A stretch of 64,000 bases of DNA from Patiria pectinifera (taxonomy: Eukaryota > Echinodermata > Asteroidea > Valvatida > Asterinidae). The notes under the pieces are model-generated. The model was not told the origin of the DNA, did not search any database, and saw nothing but the letters and a program-made list of their open reading frames with translations. Made by a program: the position numbers and the translations under genes. This document shows, one piece after another, positions 35,700-45,495 of the stretch (position 1 is the stretch's first letter; every line of letters begins with the position of its first letter). The DNA is taken from the NCBI GenBank assembly GCA_029964075.1, contig CM057142.1, forward strand, positions 39,124,392-39,188,391, given 5' to 3'.

Positions 35700-36168
35700 C
35701 ACTGGTGCACGTTGTAACGTACTGCCCATGAATGTTTACAACGTCATCGCACCACCTAAGTCCATTGATAATTCAAAGTCAACCAAGCTCATCGCTTATG
35801 GAGGAACCGAGCTCCACACAGTTGGACTAGCTACACTGCCATGTCGCATTGACTCATCGCTGACTGACCACAATATTGACTTTCACATTGTTGACACACA
35901 AGTGAAAGCTATCCTCGGCTTAACCGATTGCCTCCGTCTAGGCCTGCTGTCTGTCAATAACTTGGTTTACCATGTCTCCAATGACACCACATCGCCTCAA
36001 GTCTTCAAAGACTACGAAGACCTGTTTGACAGCTCGCTCGGGTCACTACCAGTCATCTACACCATGACCATAGACCCCAATGCTACGCCGGTTGTACGAA
36101 CCAAACGTAGCATCCCTGCTGCAATGCAAGACAAGGTCAAGTCCGAACTGCAGCGGATGACTACCTAG
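35690..36168 (+). pseudogene. Protease and linker of element 1, out of frame with gag
   Basis: In the +1 frame relative to gag the sequence reads QLDTGARCNVLPMNVYN, with the D-T-G active site of a retropepsin, then a second half containing ILGLTDCLRLGL. The region goes on to the SIPAAMQDKVKSEL segment that precedes RT. It is open for about 155 codons, then ends at a TAG at 36166-36168, where the frame must change again to reach RT. The family normally makes this as part of one Gag-Pol chain and frees it by self-cleavage. Confidence 0.85.
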
Positions 36169-38656
36169 GCGTGATCACTCCAGTCTCGAACCGACAGACT
36201 GGGTTTCCTCCATGGTCGCGACTCATAAGAAAAACAGCGAAGAAATCCGCTTATGCATCGACCCTCGCGACCTTAACGGAGCACTGAAACGCCCACACCA
36301 CCCTACCCGAACAGTAGAGGAAGTCGCTGCCACGATGGATGGTGCGACAGTTTTCTCAGTGCTTGATGCTAAATGCTCGTTCTGGCAGATCCCCTTGGAT
36401 TACGAATCATCACTGCTGACTACATTCAGCACGCCATATGGCAGATACCGCTATCTTCGCATGCCCTACGGCCTCTGTTCTGCCTCCGATGTGTACCAGA
36501 GAACCATGGAGCAGATATTCGCCGATCTGCCATGCTCCATCATCGTAGATGACATACTCGTTGGTGGACGCACTAAAGAGGAACATGATCGAAACCTCAA
36601 AACTGTCCTTGATCGGATACGCAAAATCAACATGCGCCTCAACCCCACGAAGTGCCGCTTCGGTCTTGAACAAGTCTCATATGTCGGTCACGTCTTCACC
36701 GCCAATGGACTTCAGCCTGACCCAGCTAAAGTCAGTGCTATCACCGACATGCCTCCACCCAACGACGTTACTGCCCTACAACGCTTCCTTGGCATGGTGA
36801 CATACCTGGCCAAGTTTGTACCCAACTTGAGCGACTTAACAGCCCCACTACGCGAGCTCACACATAGTGACATCCACTGGTGCTGGTTAGAGCAACACAA
36901 TGCCGCATTTCTAGCTATCAAGGACAAGATTGCTAATGCGCCGACACTCACGTACTTTGATGTCCGCAAGCCAGTCACGTTGACCTGCGATGCCTCCAAG
37001 TTTGGCCTTGGCGCAGCCTGCCTACAAGAGGGTGCCCCTGTCGCGTATGCTTCACGTACCATGAGTGACACTGAACAACGCTACGCACAGATTGAAAAAG
37101 AACTGCTTGCAGTTGTGTTTGCCTGCACCAAGTTCCACGACTCCATATACGGTAAAGACATCGTAGTCGAAACTGACCACCAACCATTGGTCACCATCGT
37201 CAAAAAGCCTCTGCTGAGTGCCCCTGCGCGGCTTCAACGCATGCTTCTCCGGCTACAGAGGTATAACATCACCCTCGTGTACAAGAAAGGAAAAGAATTG
37301 TTCCTTGCCGACACTTTGTCACGTGCACCCTTGACAACGACCAGTACTGAAAATGATGACCTGCAAGTCATGACCCTCCTGCCAATCTCTGACATGCGAC
37401 TTGAACAGCTCAAGAAAGCAACAGCCTGTGACTCTGCCATGCAACAGCTCACTGATGTCATCAGTCGCGGATGGCCTTCGCATATCAACAATGCCCCACC
37501 AAAGGCCCACCCCTACTTCGCGTTCAGAGATGAACTGATTCTCGACCGCGGTATCATCTTAAAGGGACATAAGGCCATCATTCCCAAGTCACTACGCGCA
37601 GAATACATCCAAATACTGCATGAAGGTCACCCAGGCATCGAGGCTACCAAACGCAGAGCCAGAGATGTAGTTTACTGGCCATCAATGTGCCTTGATATCG
37701 AGCAGTCCGTCTCTGGATGCACAGTTTGCAACGCTACCAAAGCCCATCAACAGAAAGAACCACTGAAAAGCTACCCCCCACCCAGCCTACCATGGGAACA
37801 CATTGGAGTTGACCTATTCCATTGGAACGGTATGGATTACCTAGCTCTTGGTGACTCATACTCCGGCTGGTTTGACTTCGCTTCACTCGACAACACCTGT
37901 GCCTCTACAGTCATTGAGGTACTCAAGAGACAATTTTCCATCCATGGAATCCCCCGCATCGTTATCAGTGACAACGCGCGACAATTTGATTGCTTCGCCT
38001 TCAAACAATTCGCACAGTCATGGGGCTTCCAGCATACAACCAGCAGTCCCCATTTTCCCCAGTCCAATGGCCTTGCAGAAAGCTCTGTCAAGCGCGCCAA
38101 ACAACTCCTCGAGAAGACAAAACGCGACGGTTCAGACCTCTACCGAAACCTGCTGAACATTCGCAATGTCCCAACCAACCCCCAGCTTGGCTCACCTTCC
38201 CAACGTCTCATGTCACGGCGTCTTCGCACAACCATCCCTACCCCGACGCCACTCCTTAAACCCGCCATTTACACACGCGTCACAGCACAGTTACGCAAGA
38301 GGCAACAGCAACAGAAGTCTTCATACGACAAATCTGCCAAGCCCCTCCGACCACTGAAACCAGGGCAAGTTGTTCGTCTACAATCACCCAAAGGGCACGA
38401 CCAGCTTGGAATTGTCCAAAAGCATTCCAGAAACCCCAGATCGTACATCGTCAATGCCCAAGGCACACTCTACCGCCGCAATCGGAGACACTTATTGCCA
38501 GTCCCTGAACCACCTCCACAGCAACAACACTCACCTGACTTCTACTTACCACCACAGGATCCACTGCCTCAACCTGCCATACCACACGCACCTCCAGCAC
38601 AGCCAGTTCTCACTCGCTCCGGTCGCATCTCGAAGCCAAATCCTAAATACACTTAA
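36169..38656 (+). CDS. Pol of gypsy element 1: reverse transcriptase, RNase H, integrase
   Basis: Open from 36212 (first ATG) for 814 codons, with RT similarity starting slightly earlier, across a short break at 36163-36187. RT: RLCIDPRDLNGAL, FSVLDAKCSFWQIPLD, and IVDD in place of the usual YxDD near residue 110. RNase H: LTCDASKFGLGA and ADTLSRAPL. Integrase: an H-H-C-C zinc finger (HEGHPGIEATKRR to CTVCNATKA), then D, D and E of the catalytic core (VDLFHWNG, ISDNARQFD, NGLAESSVKR). A basic Pro/Gln-rich tail ends in TRSGRISKPNPKY. Copies the RNA to DNA and inserts it. Confidence 0.93.
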
Positions 38657-39120
38657 CAGTTTTGTGTGACTGTTATTGCTTTGCCCGCACTGGATTTGTG
38701 TTGTTGATCCAAATTTCATGCTGATAACTTTGGACTGTCCCCGACTACTGGACTGTTAGTAACTACATTTGCCTACTCAACATGTGTTATGTGTTGTACA
38801 CTCCAAAGATGAGGGCAGAATAATCCCTTGTACACACATCGAGTACTGAGACAGTCTATCTCAGTACTCAAGGCATTTGAGTTTTGTTTTTTACTATATT
38901 ATTGGTTTAACCCTCTGTTTGTTTTTTTTTCAGAGGAAAGGATAGTAATTGTTTATCTTGGTACATTTACATAACCAGTGTGTTTTTTAAATATTCATTA
39001 AGTGTTTTCAAATCAGTGAAATACTCAGACTTTAAATTACCAGACTCCAGTTTACAAATTCACTGATCAAACAAATGTTTATTTCATAATGCTGTTTTAT
39101 TCAAAATGTTAAAACTAAAC
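38657..39120 (+). other. 3' untranslated part of element 1
   Basis: AT-rich, no open frame of note, between pol stop and the purine tract. No envelope gene is present. Confidence 0.6.
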
Positions 39121-39133
39121 TTAGAAGAGAGGA
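39121..39133 (+). promoter_or_regulatory. Polypurine tract of element 1
   Basis: AGAAGAGAGGA lies immediately before the 3' LTR, the usual place of the plus-strand primer. Confidence 0.8.
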
Positions 39134-39298
39134 TGTAGCGATTCCCATCTAATCGATGCATTGTAGCAAGTCTAATCCATGTATCCCAGCATGCATCACT
39201 CCTAACATGGCCGCTTACATGTTCCTATGTGAACTCGTGTTTGTCGTACAATAAACCTGGAATAGTTCCTATCATATCGGAGTCCATAACTTTCATCA
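39134..39298 (+). repeat. 3' LTR of element 1
   Basis: 165 bp, identical to 34543-34707 except one base, followed by the target duplicate GTAAC at 39299-39303. Confidence 0.95.
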
Positions 39299-39303
39299 GT
39301 AAC

Positions 39304-39393
39304 GTACAACTTGTATTCTCCCGTTCCACGCAACAACCTTTTACATTTTCAACACTGGAGGGCGCTATATCACAAATGCATGTAGACACAACA
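39304..39393 (-). repeat. 3' LTR of element 2, proximal part
   Basis: 90 bp completing the LTR begun at 34467, ending GTAGACACAACA, matching 43432-43521. Confidence 0.93.
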
Positions 39394-39412
39394 TCTCCCC
39401 TCCTCTTTAAGA
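39394..39412 (-). promoter_or_regulatory. Polypurine tract of element 2
   Basis: On the minus strand CTTAAAGAGGAGGGGAGA abuts the 3' LTR, the expected plus-strand primer site. Confidence 0.8.
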
Positions 39413-39502
39413 AAGAACTAGAGTAACAACTATAAAGTAAAATTAGCAACAACATGAACAAACTGTGAATTTTGTGTTTTCATCTTGCAAGCCTTATTCT
39501 TC

Positions 39503-41134
39503 TCAAAGCCCGAAATAACTTAGCAAAAGTTCAGAGTCCCCTAGTGAGTAAATATGGTGAGCAACACGACTGCGAAGTTCAGCATCATCCTGCTGCTGTG
39601 GTTTATCGTGGCGAATGTTCATACGCGTGATCAGCTTCCGATTGTGCAGTAGTTCGGATGGTGACTTCCCTGTTGTCTGGTGTGGCGTTGAACGATAGGC
39701 AGTGAGTAGTTCTACAACTGCCTCTTTCCACCCTCTCCTCTCCTGTGAAGCAAGCTGTAGGGTCTGTTTGAGAACCCTATTCCAACGCTCTACTTCCCCA
39801 TTTGCCCTTGGGTAGTAAAGCGACGACTTGTAGTGTTTGATTCCGCAGTTGTGCAGAAAGTTCTCAAACTCAGATGAAGTAAACTGTACTCCGTTGTCAG
39901 TGACAATTTCATTGGGCAATCCTTCGCGTGCGAACACCGTCACCGTATTTAGCATCGAAATGATTGTGCTAGAAGTGACAGTTCGAGCAAATGCAACTTC
40001 TGGCCATTTGCTGTAGTAATCGATGAGAACTATAGCAAATCTATAGTCCTGAGGACCCTTTTCGAAAGGTCCGGTGATGTCAATCGCGAGTTTTTGCCAT
40101 GGTCCATCTGGCAACGGCACAGGTTGGAGTGGAGCAGTCCGAGTTCGGGCAGTTTTGTCATTGGATTGGCAGGTGAAGCAGTTGCGTATGGCCTCTTCGA
40201 CCATGCGATCCATGCAAGGCCACCAGTAACAGTCACGGAGGCGTTGTTTACAGCGTACGATTCCCTGGTGCGCCTCGTGAACAAGTGAAATCAGGTTGTT
40301 CTGCAGACTCTCTCGTATCACGAAACGGTCTCCGCGCATGAGACAGTCCTCTACAACTGACAGTTCATCACGAATCATCGCGTACGGCTGAAGTAATCCA
40401 TCAATAGCTTTCTTGTTGGGCCAGCCATTGATGACATACGAAATTACCCGCTGGAGGGTAGGATCTGCTAAAACCGCTTGTTGCAGGTCGGTTTTGTTCA
40501 CCGTAGTGTTCAGCAACAGTGCATTGATTAACTGTATGATGACTTCCTCGTCATCATCTTGAACTGGGACGGTAGTATGTAGGGGAAGGCGCGAAAGTGC
40601 GTCGGCTACTTTGTTGTGAACACCTGGCTGGTACTCTACAGTGTAATTGAATCGTAGCAAGCGAGCAGCCCAACGAGCGATTCACATGGACTGACGTCCT
40701 GTTCCGCGTGTAGATAGGAGAGTAGTAAGTGACTGATGATCAGTATGCAGAGTGAAATGGCGTTCCCATAGGTACTGGAACCACTTCTCACAGGCCCAAA
40801 CACAGGCCAAGGCCTCTTTTTCACCAACAGAGTAGTTTCGTTCAGCTGCGGTGAGTGTTCGTGATGCGAACGCGATAGGTGATTCAGAGTTTCCTTTCAC
40901 CTGAAGTAGTACGGCTCCCAGGCCGTAAGCAGAGGCGTCCGTAGACACGATCACTGGCAAATCGAATAAGCGTAGTGTGACACAGTTAGCAATGAGTTCT
41001 TTCACCGTGTGAAAGCTGTGTTGCACATCCAGCGTCCATGAGAATGGCACATCTTTTCGAGTGAGTGCGCGTAATGGCTCGATGACTGTGGAGTAGTTTG
41101 GTACGAACCGAGCATAGTACGATGCTAACCCCAA
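39503..41134 (-). pseudogene. Pol of element 2, C-terminal part: RT end, RNase H, integrase
   Basis: The piece 41134-40682 has GLASYYARFVPNYS (RT thumb) and VSTDASAYGLGAVLLQ and TLHTDHQSL (RNase H). A TGA near 40680 interrupts it in the same frame; the next codons, IARWAARLLRFNYTVEYQPG, continue the RNase H end, so this is a simple nonsense change, most likely C to T at a CpG. The piece 40660-39503 has ADALSRLPL, the H-H-C-C finger (HEAHQGIVRCKQR to CFTCQSN) and the integrase D, D, E (AIDITGPFEKG, VTDNGVQFTS, NGEVERWNRVLKQ). After DKPQQQDDAELRSRVAHH the C-terminal domain is replaced by a few unrelated residues, indicating a deletion. Confidence 0.9.
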
Positions 41135-41201
41135 GAATGAGCGTGATGTAATGACGTCAGTGGGGCATGGCGCGTGTAGAATTGCCTCAACGTGGGAAGG
41201 G

Positions 41202-41891
41202 TCAGGCTGTAATTAATCCGTTACCTGACACGACATGTCCGAGAAATCGTAGTGAAGCAACGTTGAACTGGCACTTGTTTGTATTCAGTGTCAGTTCAAT
41301 GTCCTGTAGACGTTGGAGCACTGCAGTGAGGTTCTTGTCGTGTTCTGCATGGTCACGACCGTAGCATACGACATCATCCAGGTAACACTGAACCCCTGGT
41401 AGTCCAGCCAAAACTGTGCTCATGAGTTTCTGAAAGGCAGCAGGTGCCGATGCAAGTCCAAAGCAAACTCGCTTGAACCGGAAAAGTCCCTCCGGAGTAA
41501 TAAATGCAGTCAGATCACGCGATTCCTCTGCAAGCAGTAGCTGGTGGTAGGCAGAGTTAAGGTCGAGGGTAGTGAATACCGTAGCACCCCGAAGTTCGGA
41601 GAAAAGTTCCTGTATGTCGGGCAGTGGGAATTTGTCGATGACGACTGCCTGGTTGACTTGCCGCAAGTCCACATACAAGCGAATTGCGCCTGACTTTTTG
41701 TAGGATACAAAAATGGGCGATAACCATTTGCTCGCATCAATTCGTTCGATTATGTCCTCGCTTTCCAACCGCTGTAGTTCTGCTTTGACTTGATTGCGAA
41801 CTGCGAAGGGTAGTCGCCTCAACCTCTGCTGAGTCGGTGTAACATGAGGTCGCGTCTTGACGCGATGAACAAACCCGCGAGCCAAACCCAC
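41202..41891 (-). pseudogene. Reverse transcriptase of element 2, N-terminal part
   Basis: 229 open codons in a frame different from the pieces on either side. Seen in order: RRLPFAVRNQVKAELQRLES, IRLYVDLRQVNQAV, FTTLDLNSAYHQL, FKRVCFGLASAPAAFQ, CYLDDVVCYG (the YxDD catalytic box) and LRFLGHVVS. These are the fingers and palm of a Ty3/gypsy RT. Frame breaks near 41905 and 41170 separate it from the protease linker and the thumb. Confidence 0.92.
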
Positions 41892-41899
41892 TTTTCCCT

Positions 41900-42286
41900 T
41901 CAGTAAGTCAGGGAACGAAGCGCGAATGGATTGAGCATACTGTTCTGCATGTGCAGAGGGTTTGCTGGTAGGTGCAGGTGCAGTTGCAGGTGAGGCGTAG
42001 GTGTAGGGGTAGGTGTAGGCGTAGGTGCAGACGACACCTTGTGAACTGGTACGTGCACTACCTTGTCTTGCTTGAGTGTAAGCGAAAGGCTGCGGATAAT
42101 GTCCAGCCCAAGGATCGGATCTCCAGATTCTGCGACGTAAAATTCTGCTGGGACATGATGACTGTCACCAAGGCAGACTGAAGTGCGGAAGCATCCCTTG
42201 ATGGCTATTGGCTCATGGGAGTAGGTTGTAAGCCTTGCCCGAGGGGGTAGTAGGGCCTCGCGTAGAGTATTTGTCGAATGTGACAA
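41900..42286 (-). pseudogene. Protease C-terminal half and linker of element 2
   Basis: Reads EALLPPRARLTTYSHEPIAI, then VAESGDPILGLDII (the second conserved protease region), then a Pro-Thr microsatellite (PTPTPTPTPTP, from a GT-rich hexamer-like run at 41985-42045). It is in a different frame from gag-protease upstream and RT downstream. Confidence 0.82.
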
Positions 42287-43337
42287 GTGGCAGGATGGAA
42301 ACTGGTGAACCGGTATCGAAAATCATTGGCGCCTTGATGTCGCGACCTAAAGTGAGTGTACATGTGATGCTGGCTGACTGAGATATACCTACACTGTTCA
42401 CGGTAAGTACATGTAGTTCAGTGTCACTATTATCATCCTCAAAACCTAGCTGTCTAACTTGTCCTGAAGACTTACACACACGTGCAAAGTGCCCCATTTT
42501 GTTGCATTTGGAACATTCCACATTCTTAGCTTTACAGTTAGGAAAGTTCGCTTTGTGGCTTGGACTTCCACAACGATAGCATTGTACTGTAGGTGTGCGT
42601 TGTGCAGAAGTAGTAGGGGTATTGGGCTTACCATGTCCCTGTGCGTGTGAAGAACGTGACTGACGACGGGGCTTTGAAGCACTTGACTTTTGCTTGAGAC
42701 GTATAGCATGCACAGTACTGTCCGAAGCTTGGGAAGAATCGAAGCTTGCAGCACTGTTGGAGATGGACTTGGACTCACGAAAGGCTGACTCCATTTGTTG
42801 ACTCAGTGTCAATGCAGATGAAAAAGTCAATTTGGGCTCAAGCAGCAATCTCTCGCGGATCCTTGAGGAGCATGTTTTCTCCACCAGCTGGTCACGAATC
42901 ATCTCATCAGCGAGTGATCCGAAGTCGCATGTCACCGCCAGTTGACGTAATGCAATGACATACTGTTCCACAGGCTCATCAGTCCGTTGAGCCCGCTGCC
43001 GAAATCGGTAACGCTCGGCGACCACATTCACCGTCGGCTGGAAATGAACCTGTAATCGGGCGAATGTGTCAGCGTATGTAGGCTGGGTTGGAGCGGTTCC
43101 ATCCGTACTGGATGACGGCGAATCCGTAGCCGAAGTAGTTGTAGGCAAAGTTCCAAAAATCCGCTGACCTTCAAGTCCCAAACAGTGCAAAAGCAAAGCC
43201 CGTTTGCGTTCATCGGTGTATTTCTCAGCCCCGCTAGCGATAATGTATGTTTCGAACAAACCACGCCATTGTTTCCACGGCAAAGGCGGCGTTCCTGGGG
43301 AATTAAGGAACGGTGGAGGTGGATGCAAGTGGGCCAT
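42213..43337 (-). CDS. Gag and protease start of gypsy element 2
   Basis: 374 codons from an ATG 19 bases after the LTR. N-terminal Pro-rich leader, then Gag (WRGLFETYIIASG, RALLLHCLGLEGQRIFG, PVEQYVIALRQLAVTCDFG, IRERLLLEPKLTFSSAL). A Ser/Arg-rich basic stretch precedes two zinc knuckles (CYRCGSPSHKANFPNCKAK and CSKCNKMGHFARVC). The chain then continues without a stop into the protease, MIFDTGSPVSILPL with the D-T-G site, and is thrown out of frame at about 42265. So gag and pol of this family share one frame, which informs the reading of element 1. Confidence 0.92.
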   Translation of the reverse strand: MAHLHPPPPFLNSPGTPPLPWKQWRGLFETYIIASGAEKYTDERKRALLLHCLGLEGQRIFGTLPTTTSATDSPSSSTDGTAPTQPTYADTFARLQVHFQPTVNVVAERYRFRQRAQRTDEPVEQYVIALRQLAVTCDFGSLADEMIRDQLVEKTCSSRIRERLLLEPKLTFSSALTLSQQMESAFRESKSISNSAASFDSSQASDSTVHAIRLKQKSSASKPRRQSRSSHAQGHGKPNTPTTSAQRTPTVQCYRCGSPSHKANFPNCKAKNVECSKCNKMGHFARVCKSSGQVRQLGFEDDNSDTELHVLTVNSVGISQSASITCTLTLGRDIKAPMIFDTGSPVSILPLVTFDKYSTRGPTTPSGKAYNLLP

Positions 43338-43340
43338 ATT

Positions 43341-43350
43341 CTCGTCGCCA
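43341..43350 (-). promoter_or_regulatory. Primer binding site of element 2 (tRNA-Ser type)
   Basis: On the minus strand TGGCGACGAG begins five bases after the 5' LTR. It is complementary to the CTCGTCG-CCA end of serine tRNAs, the primer typical of Mag-like elements. Confidence 0.78.
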
Positions 43351-43355
43351 AAATA

Positions 43356-43521
43356 TGTGGTATATTCCCCGTAAATTGTATGAAAAAGTACTCACAATAA
43401 TCGAAAGAAAACGACACAACTTTGTAGTAAAATACAACTTGTATTCTCCCGTTCCACGCAAAAACCTTTTACATTTCCAACACTGGAGGGCGCTATATCA
43501 CAAATACATGTAGACACAACA
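43356..43521 (-). repeat. 5' LTR of element 2 (intact)
   Basis: 166 bp, TG...CA ends on either strand. Aligns without gaps to the rejoined 3' LTR (34467-34542 with 39304-39393); I count 9 mismatches. Confidence 0.94.
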
Positions 43522-43526
43522 GTGAG

Positions 43527-44073
43527 GCTTTGAGTGCCCGAACATGTAGTCAACTGAACCCCAGTTACGTCACTGAGTCTGAATCGGGGCTGCGGTCAGA
43601 CTTCAATATATACCATCAATTCCCCAATTGCATTGGAGGGATTACGCATGCTCCTGCCAGCTGAATTCTTTGGTCCATTCTAGGCTTGTTGGTGGACACG
43701 TTGCGGCCTTGACATCCGATTGATACCTTTCTTGTAAGTACTGTCTGTTGGGCTGATATGAAGGCTCCTGTCACGATTCCTTAGCGAGAATATCTGAAGG
43801 AGGGCTTTCCTGAACTGTGAAACATAGAGGGAAAGAGTGCGTGATTATGGAGCAGTGTGGCCCTAGTACAAAACGACCATTGCCCTTTCCCTCCTCGACA
43901 GACTCTGATGGAGTAATCGCCATTTTGTTCTTGTCGGCAATCTCCTACAAAAGTCGGCAAACGAGGCCTCACTGAACAGTGCTACCTTGTGTCAGACGGT
44001 GTCCAAAATCATCCGCCTTGAACAGCCTCCCCTAGTGTCAGAATCGGGCCACGTTCAGCATCACTCGTTTGCA
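43527..44073. other. Intergenic, no gene seen
   Basis: Right flank of the gypsy nest. No exon or repeat boundary recognised. Confidence 0.4.
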
Positions 44074-44081
44074 CCCATTGA

Positions 44082-44401
44082 CAAGGGGGATCCAGAACAC
44101 ATTTTTTTTTAGGGGGGGGGGGAAACATTTTTGGTCCCCCCCCCAAAAAAAGTGGGTCCAAAAATAACGGCGTGGGGTTCGAGGCCCGCGTAAAGGCGCC
44201 GAATTTTGTTTTTGAATTTTAGATGCTCTGTCGTGCGCGCGATCTGAAGCAGTTCTGACCACTTTTACCATTTTTTGAGAAAGATGGCTATGTGCGCAGT
44301 GTCTGCCTTCATTTCGACGTCATTTAAAACCAAAAAAAGGGATTTTTTTGGGGGGGGGGTTGGCATGGCCCCCGTTGGCCCCCCTCCTGGATCCACCCTT
44401 G
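44082..44401. mobile_element. hAT-like G-tract element
   Basis: Ends CAAGGGGGATCCAG and CTGGATCCACCCTTG. Flanking 8-mers CCCATTGA and TCGATTGA agree at 6 of 8 positions, as for an old hAT duplication. Interior shares blocks with 29874-30225 and 46454-46652, inverted relative to the first. G10-11 runs near both ends. Confidence 0.78.
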
Positions 44402-44650
44402 TCGATTGATCACCATATCGAAAATCTGACAAGTTAATAGGCCTGAGACCTGATGACGTCACGCTTTGTTTACATGTGCGCTTTCCCATGTGACAGACGG
44501 TCCCTACTTAGTCTTCCATAGGAAAGTGCATATGTAAACAAAGATATTACGTCATTACGACCGGAAACCAATACGTTTAGCTAGTTTCAGTGGTTATGTG
44601 CAGTGAGCAATGGCCACGAGCTGTCGAGCTTTGTTACATGGAGATAAGGT

Positions 44651-45065
44651 TCACATTAATGGGGACGTCTCTATAGTCCGAAATACCATTGGTCCGAAGT
44701 CCCATTGGTCCGAAGTGCCATTGGTCCGACGTCTCATTGGTCCGACGTCCCATTTGTCCGACGCCCCATTGGTCCGAAGTCCCATTGCTCTATACGTTCC
44801 ATTGGTATAAATGTCCCATTGGTCCGATGTCCCATTGGTCCGACGTCCCATTGGTCCGACGTCCCATTGGTCCGAAGTTCCATTGGTCCGAAGTCCCGTT
44901 GGTCCGACGCCCCATAGGATTAGGGTTAGAGCTAGGGTTAGGGTCAGTCAACCTGAACCAGTGGAACTACACAGTATTATGTTTCATCGGACCAATGGGA
45001 CTTCGGACCAATGGGACTTCGGACCAATGGGACTTCGGACTATCGAGACTCAACCCACATTAATG
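44651..45065. mobile_element. Inverted-repeat element carrying a 16-bp minisatellite
   Basis: CACATTAATGGGG and TCTATAGTCCGA at the left (44653-44690) pair with TCGGACTATCGAGACT and CCACATTAATGTG at the right (45035-45067). Inside the left end are about 14 tandem copies of CATTGGTCCGAAGTCC (44690-44915), and inside the right end three or four copies in inverse orientation (44985-45040). A short AGGGTTAG run sits between. No protein seen, although the 16-bp unit makes long repetitive open frames. Confidence 0.82.
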
Positions 45066-45200
45066 TGGTCTGTAGCTGATTTCTCAACATTTAATTAGAA
45101 CGTGAAGTTAAGTACATGGTCAGTTTTTTTTTGAGGGGGTGTGTGACAATCAACCCAAACAATTCAATTTCCAAATGTTATTGACATATTTATTAGTTAC

Positions 45201-45474
45201 TATGGGCGTCGCGGGGGGGGGGGGAAAGGTGGGGCTTGCCCCCCCCCCCCCGGAAAAGCAAAAAAAAAAAAAACAAAAAAAGGGGGGGGGAGAGAAAAAA
45301 GAAAAGAAAAAGAGGCGCGAAGTCATAGTGGTGTAAATGTAATGGGTTGGGGGGGGGGGCAAAATGTCCCTTCCCCCTCTAAAACTGATAAATCGAGAAT
45401 ATGTTGAGAAATACAAGCATTTTTTGGGAAAAATATGTTTTGCCCCCTCTACAAAAATCCTGGCGACGCCCATG
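45201..45474. mobile_element. hAT-like G-tract element, TSD TTAGTTAC/TTTATTAC
   Basis: Ends TATGGGCGTCGC and GGCGACGCCCATG, flanking 8-mers agree at 6 of 8 positions. G12, C12, A12, G8 and G10 runs make up much of the interior. It ends 21 bp before the opsin A stop codon region. Confidence 0.8.
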
Positions 45475-45480
45475 TTTATT
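45475..45480 (-). promoter_or_regulatory. Candidate poly(A) signal of opsin A
   Basis: AATAAA on the minus strand, 15 bases after the TAG stop, within the right-hand duplicate next to a hAT-like element. Only the motif and position support it. Confidence 0.4.
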
Positions 45481-45495
45481 ACCGTTACAAATAGG

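Larger units (their letters stand above)
34543..39298 (+). mobile_element. Ty3/gypsy element 1 (younger, nested), TSD gtaac
   Basis: Plus-strand LTR retrotransposon of 4756 bp with LTRs at 34543-34707 and 39134-39298, TG...CA ends, one difference in 165 by eye. GTAAC flanks it (34538-34542, 39299-39303). It lies inside the 3' LTR of element 2 in opposite orientation. Gag, protease, RT, RNase H and integrase follow in order. Three single-base frame breaks (about 35690, 36163, 36187) cluster in protease and the start of RT, while the following 814 codons are open. Such little LTR divergence means recent insertion. Confidence 0.96.
34467..43521 (-). mobile_element. Ty3/gypsy element 2 (older, host of the nested insertion), TSD gtgag
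   Basis: Minus-strand LTR retrotransposon. Its 5' LTR is 43356-43521 and its 3' LTR is 34467-34542 plus 39304-39393, interrupted by element 1. GTGAG flanks both outer ends (34462-34466 and 43522-43526). Removing element 1 and one GTAAC leaves two 166 bp LTRs, 9 differences by eye. Order gag, protease, RT, RNase H, integrase, with a Ser-tRNA primer site and a purine tract, fits the Mag/SURL side of Ty3/gypsy. The frame is broken at about 42265, 41905 and 41170, with a nonsense codon near 40680, and the integrase C-terminus is missing, so it is not autonomous. Confidence 0.95.

Noticed and set aside
35680-35730. Programmed +1 frameshift between gag and pol of element 1
   Set aside because: The shift falls inside the protease fold, two further indels follow closely, and the related element 2 has gag and protease in one frame; damage or assembly error is simpler.
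36410-37510. Minus-strand open frames antisense to gypsy pol
   Set aside because: Shadow frames of the RT-RNase H coding strand.
44925-44948. Telomere-like AGGGTTAG repeats
   Set aside because: Only three imperfect units inside a transposon; not a telomere.
44610-45098. Overlapping repetitive open frames (HWSDVPLVR-type repeats) on both strands
   Set aside because: Translation of a 16-bp minisatellite, open in several frames; not a protein.
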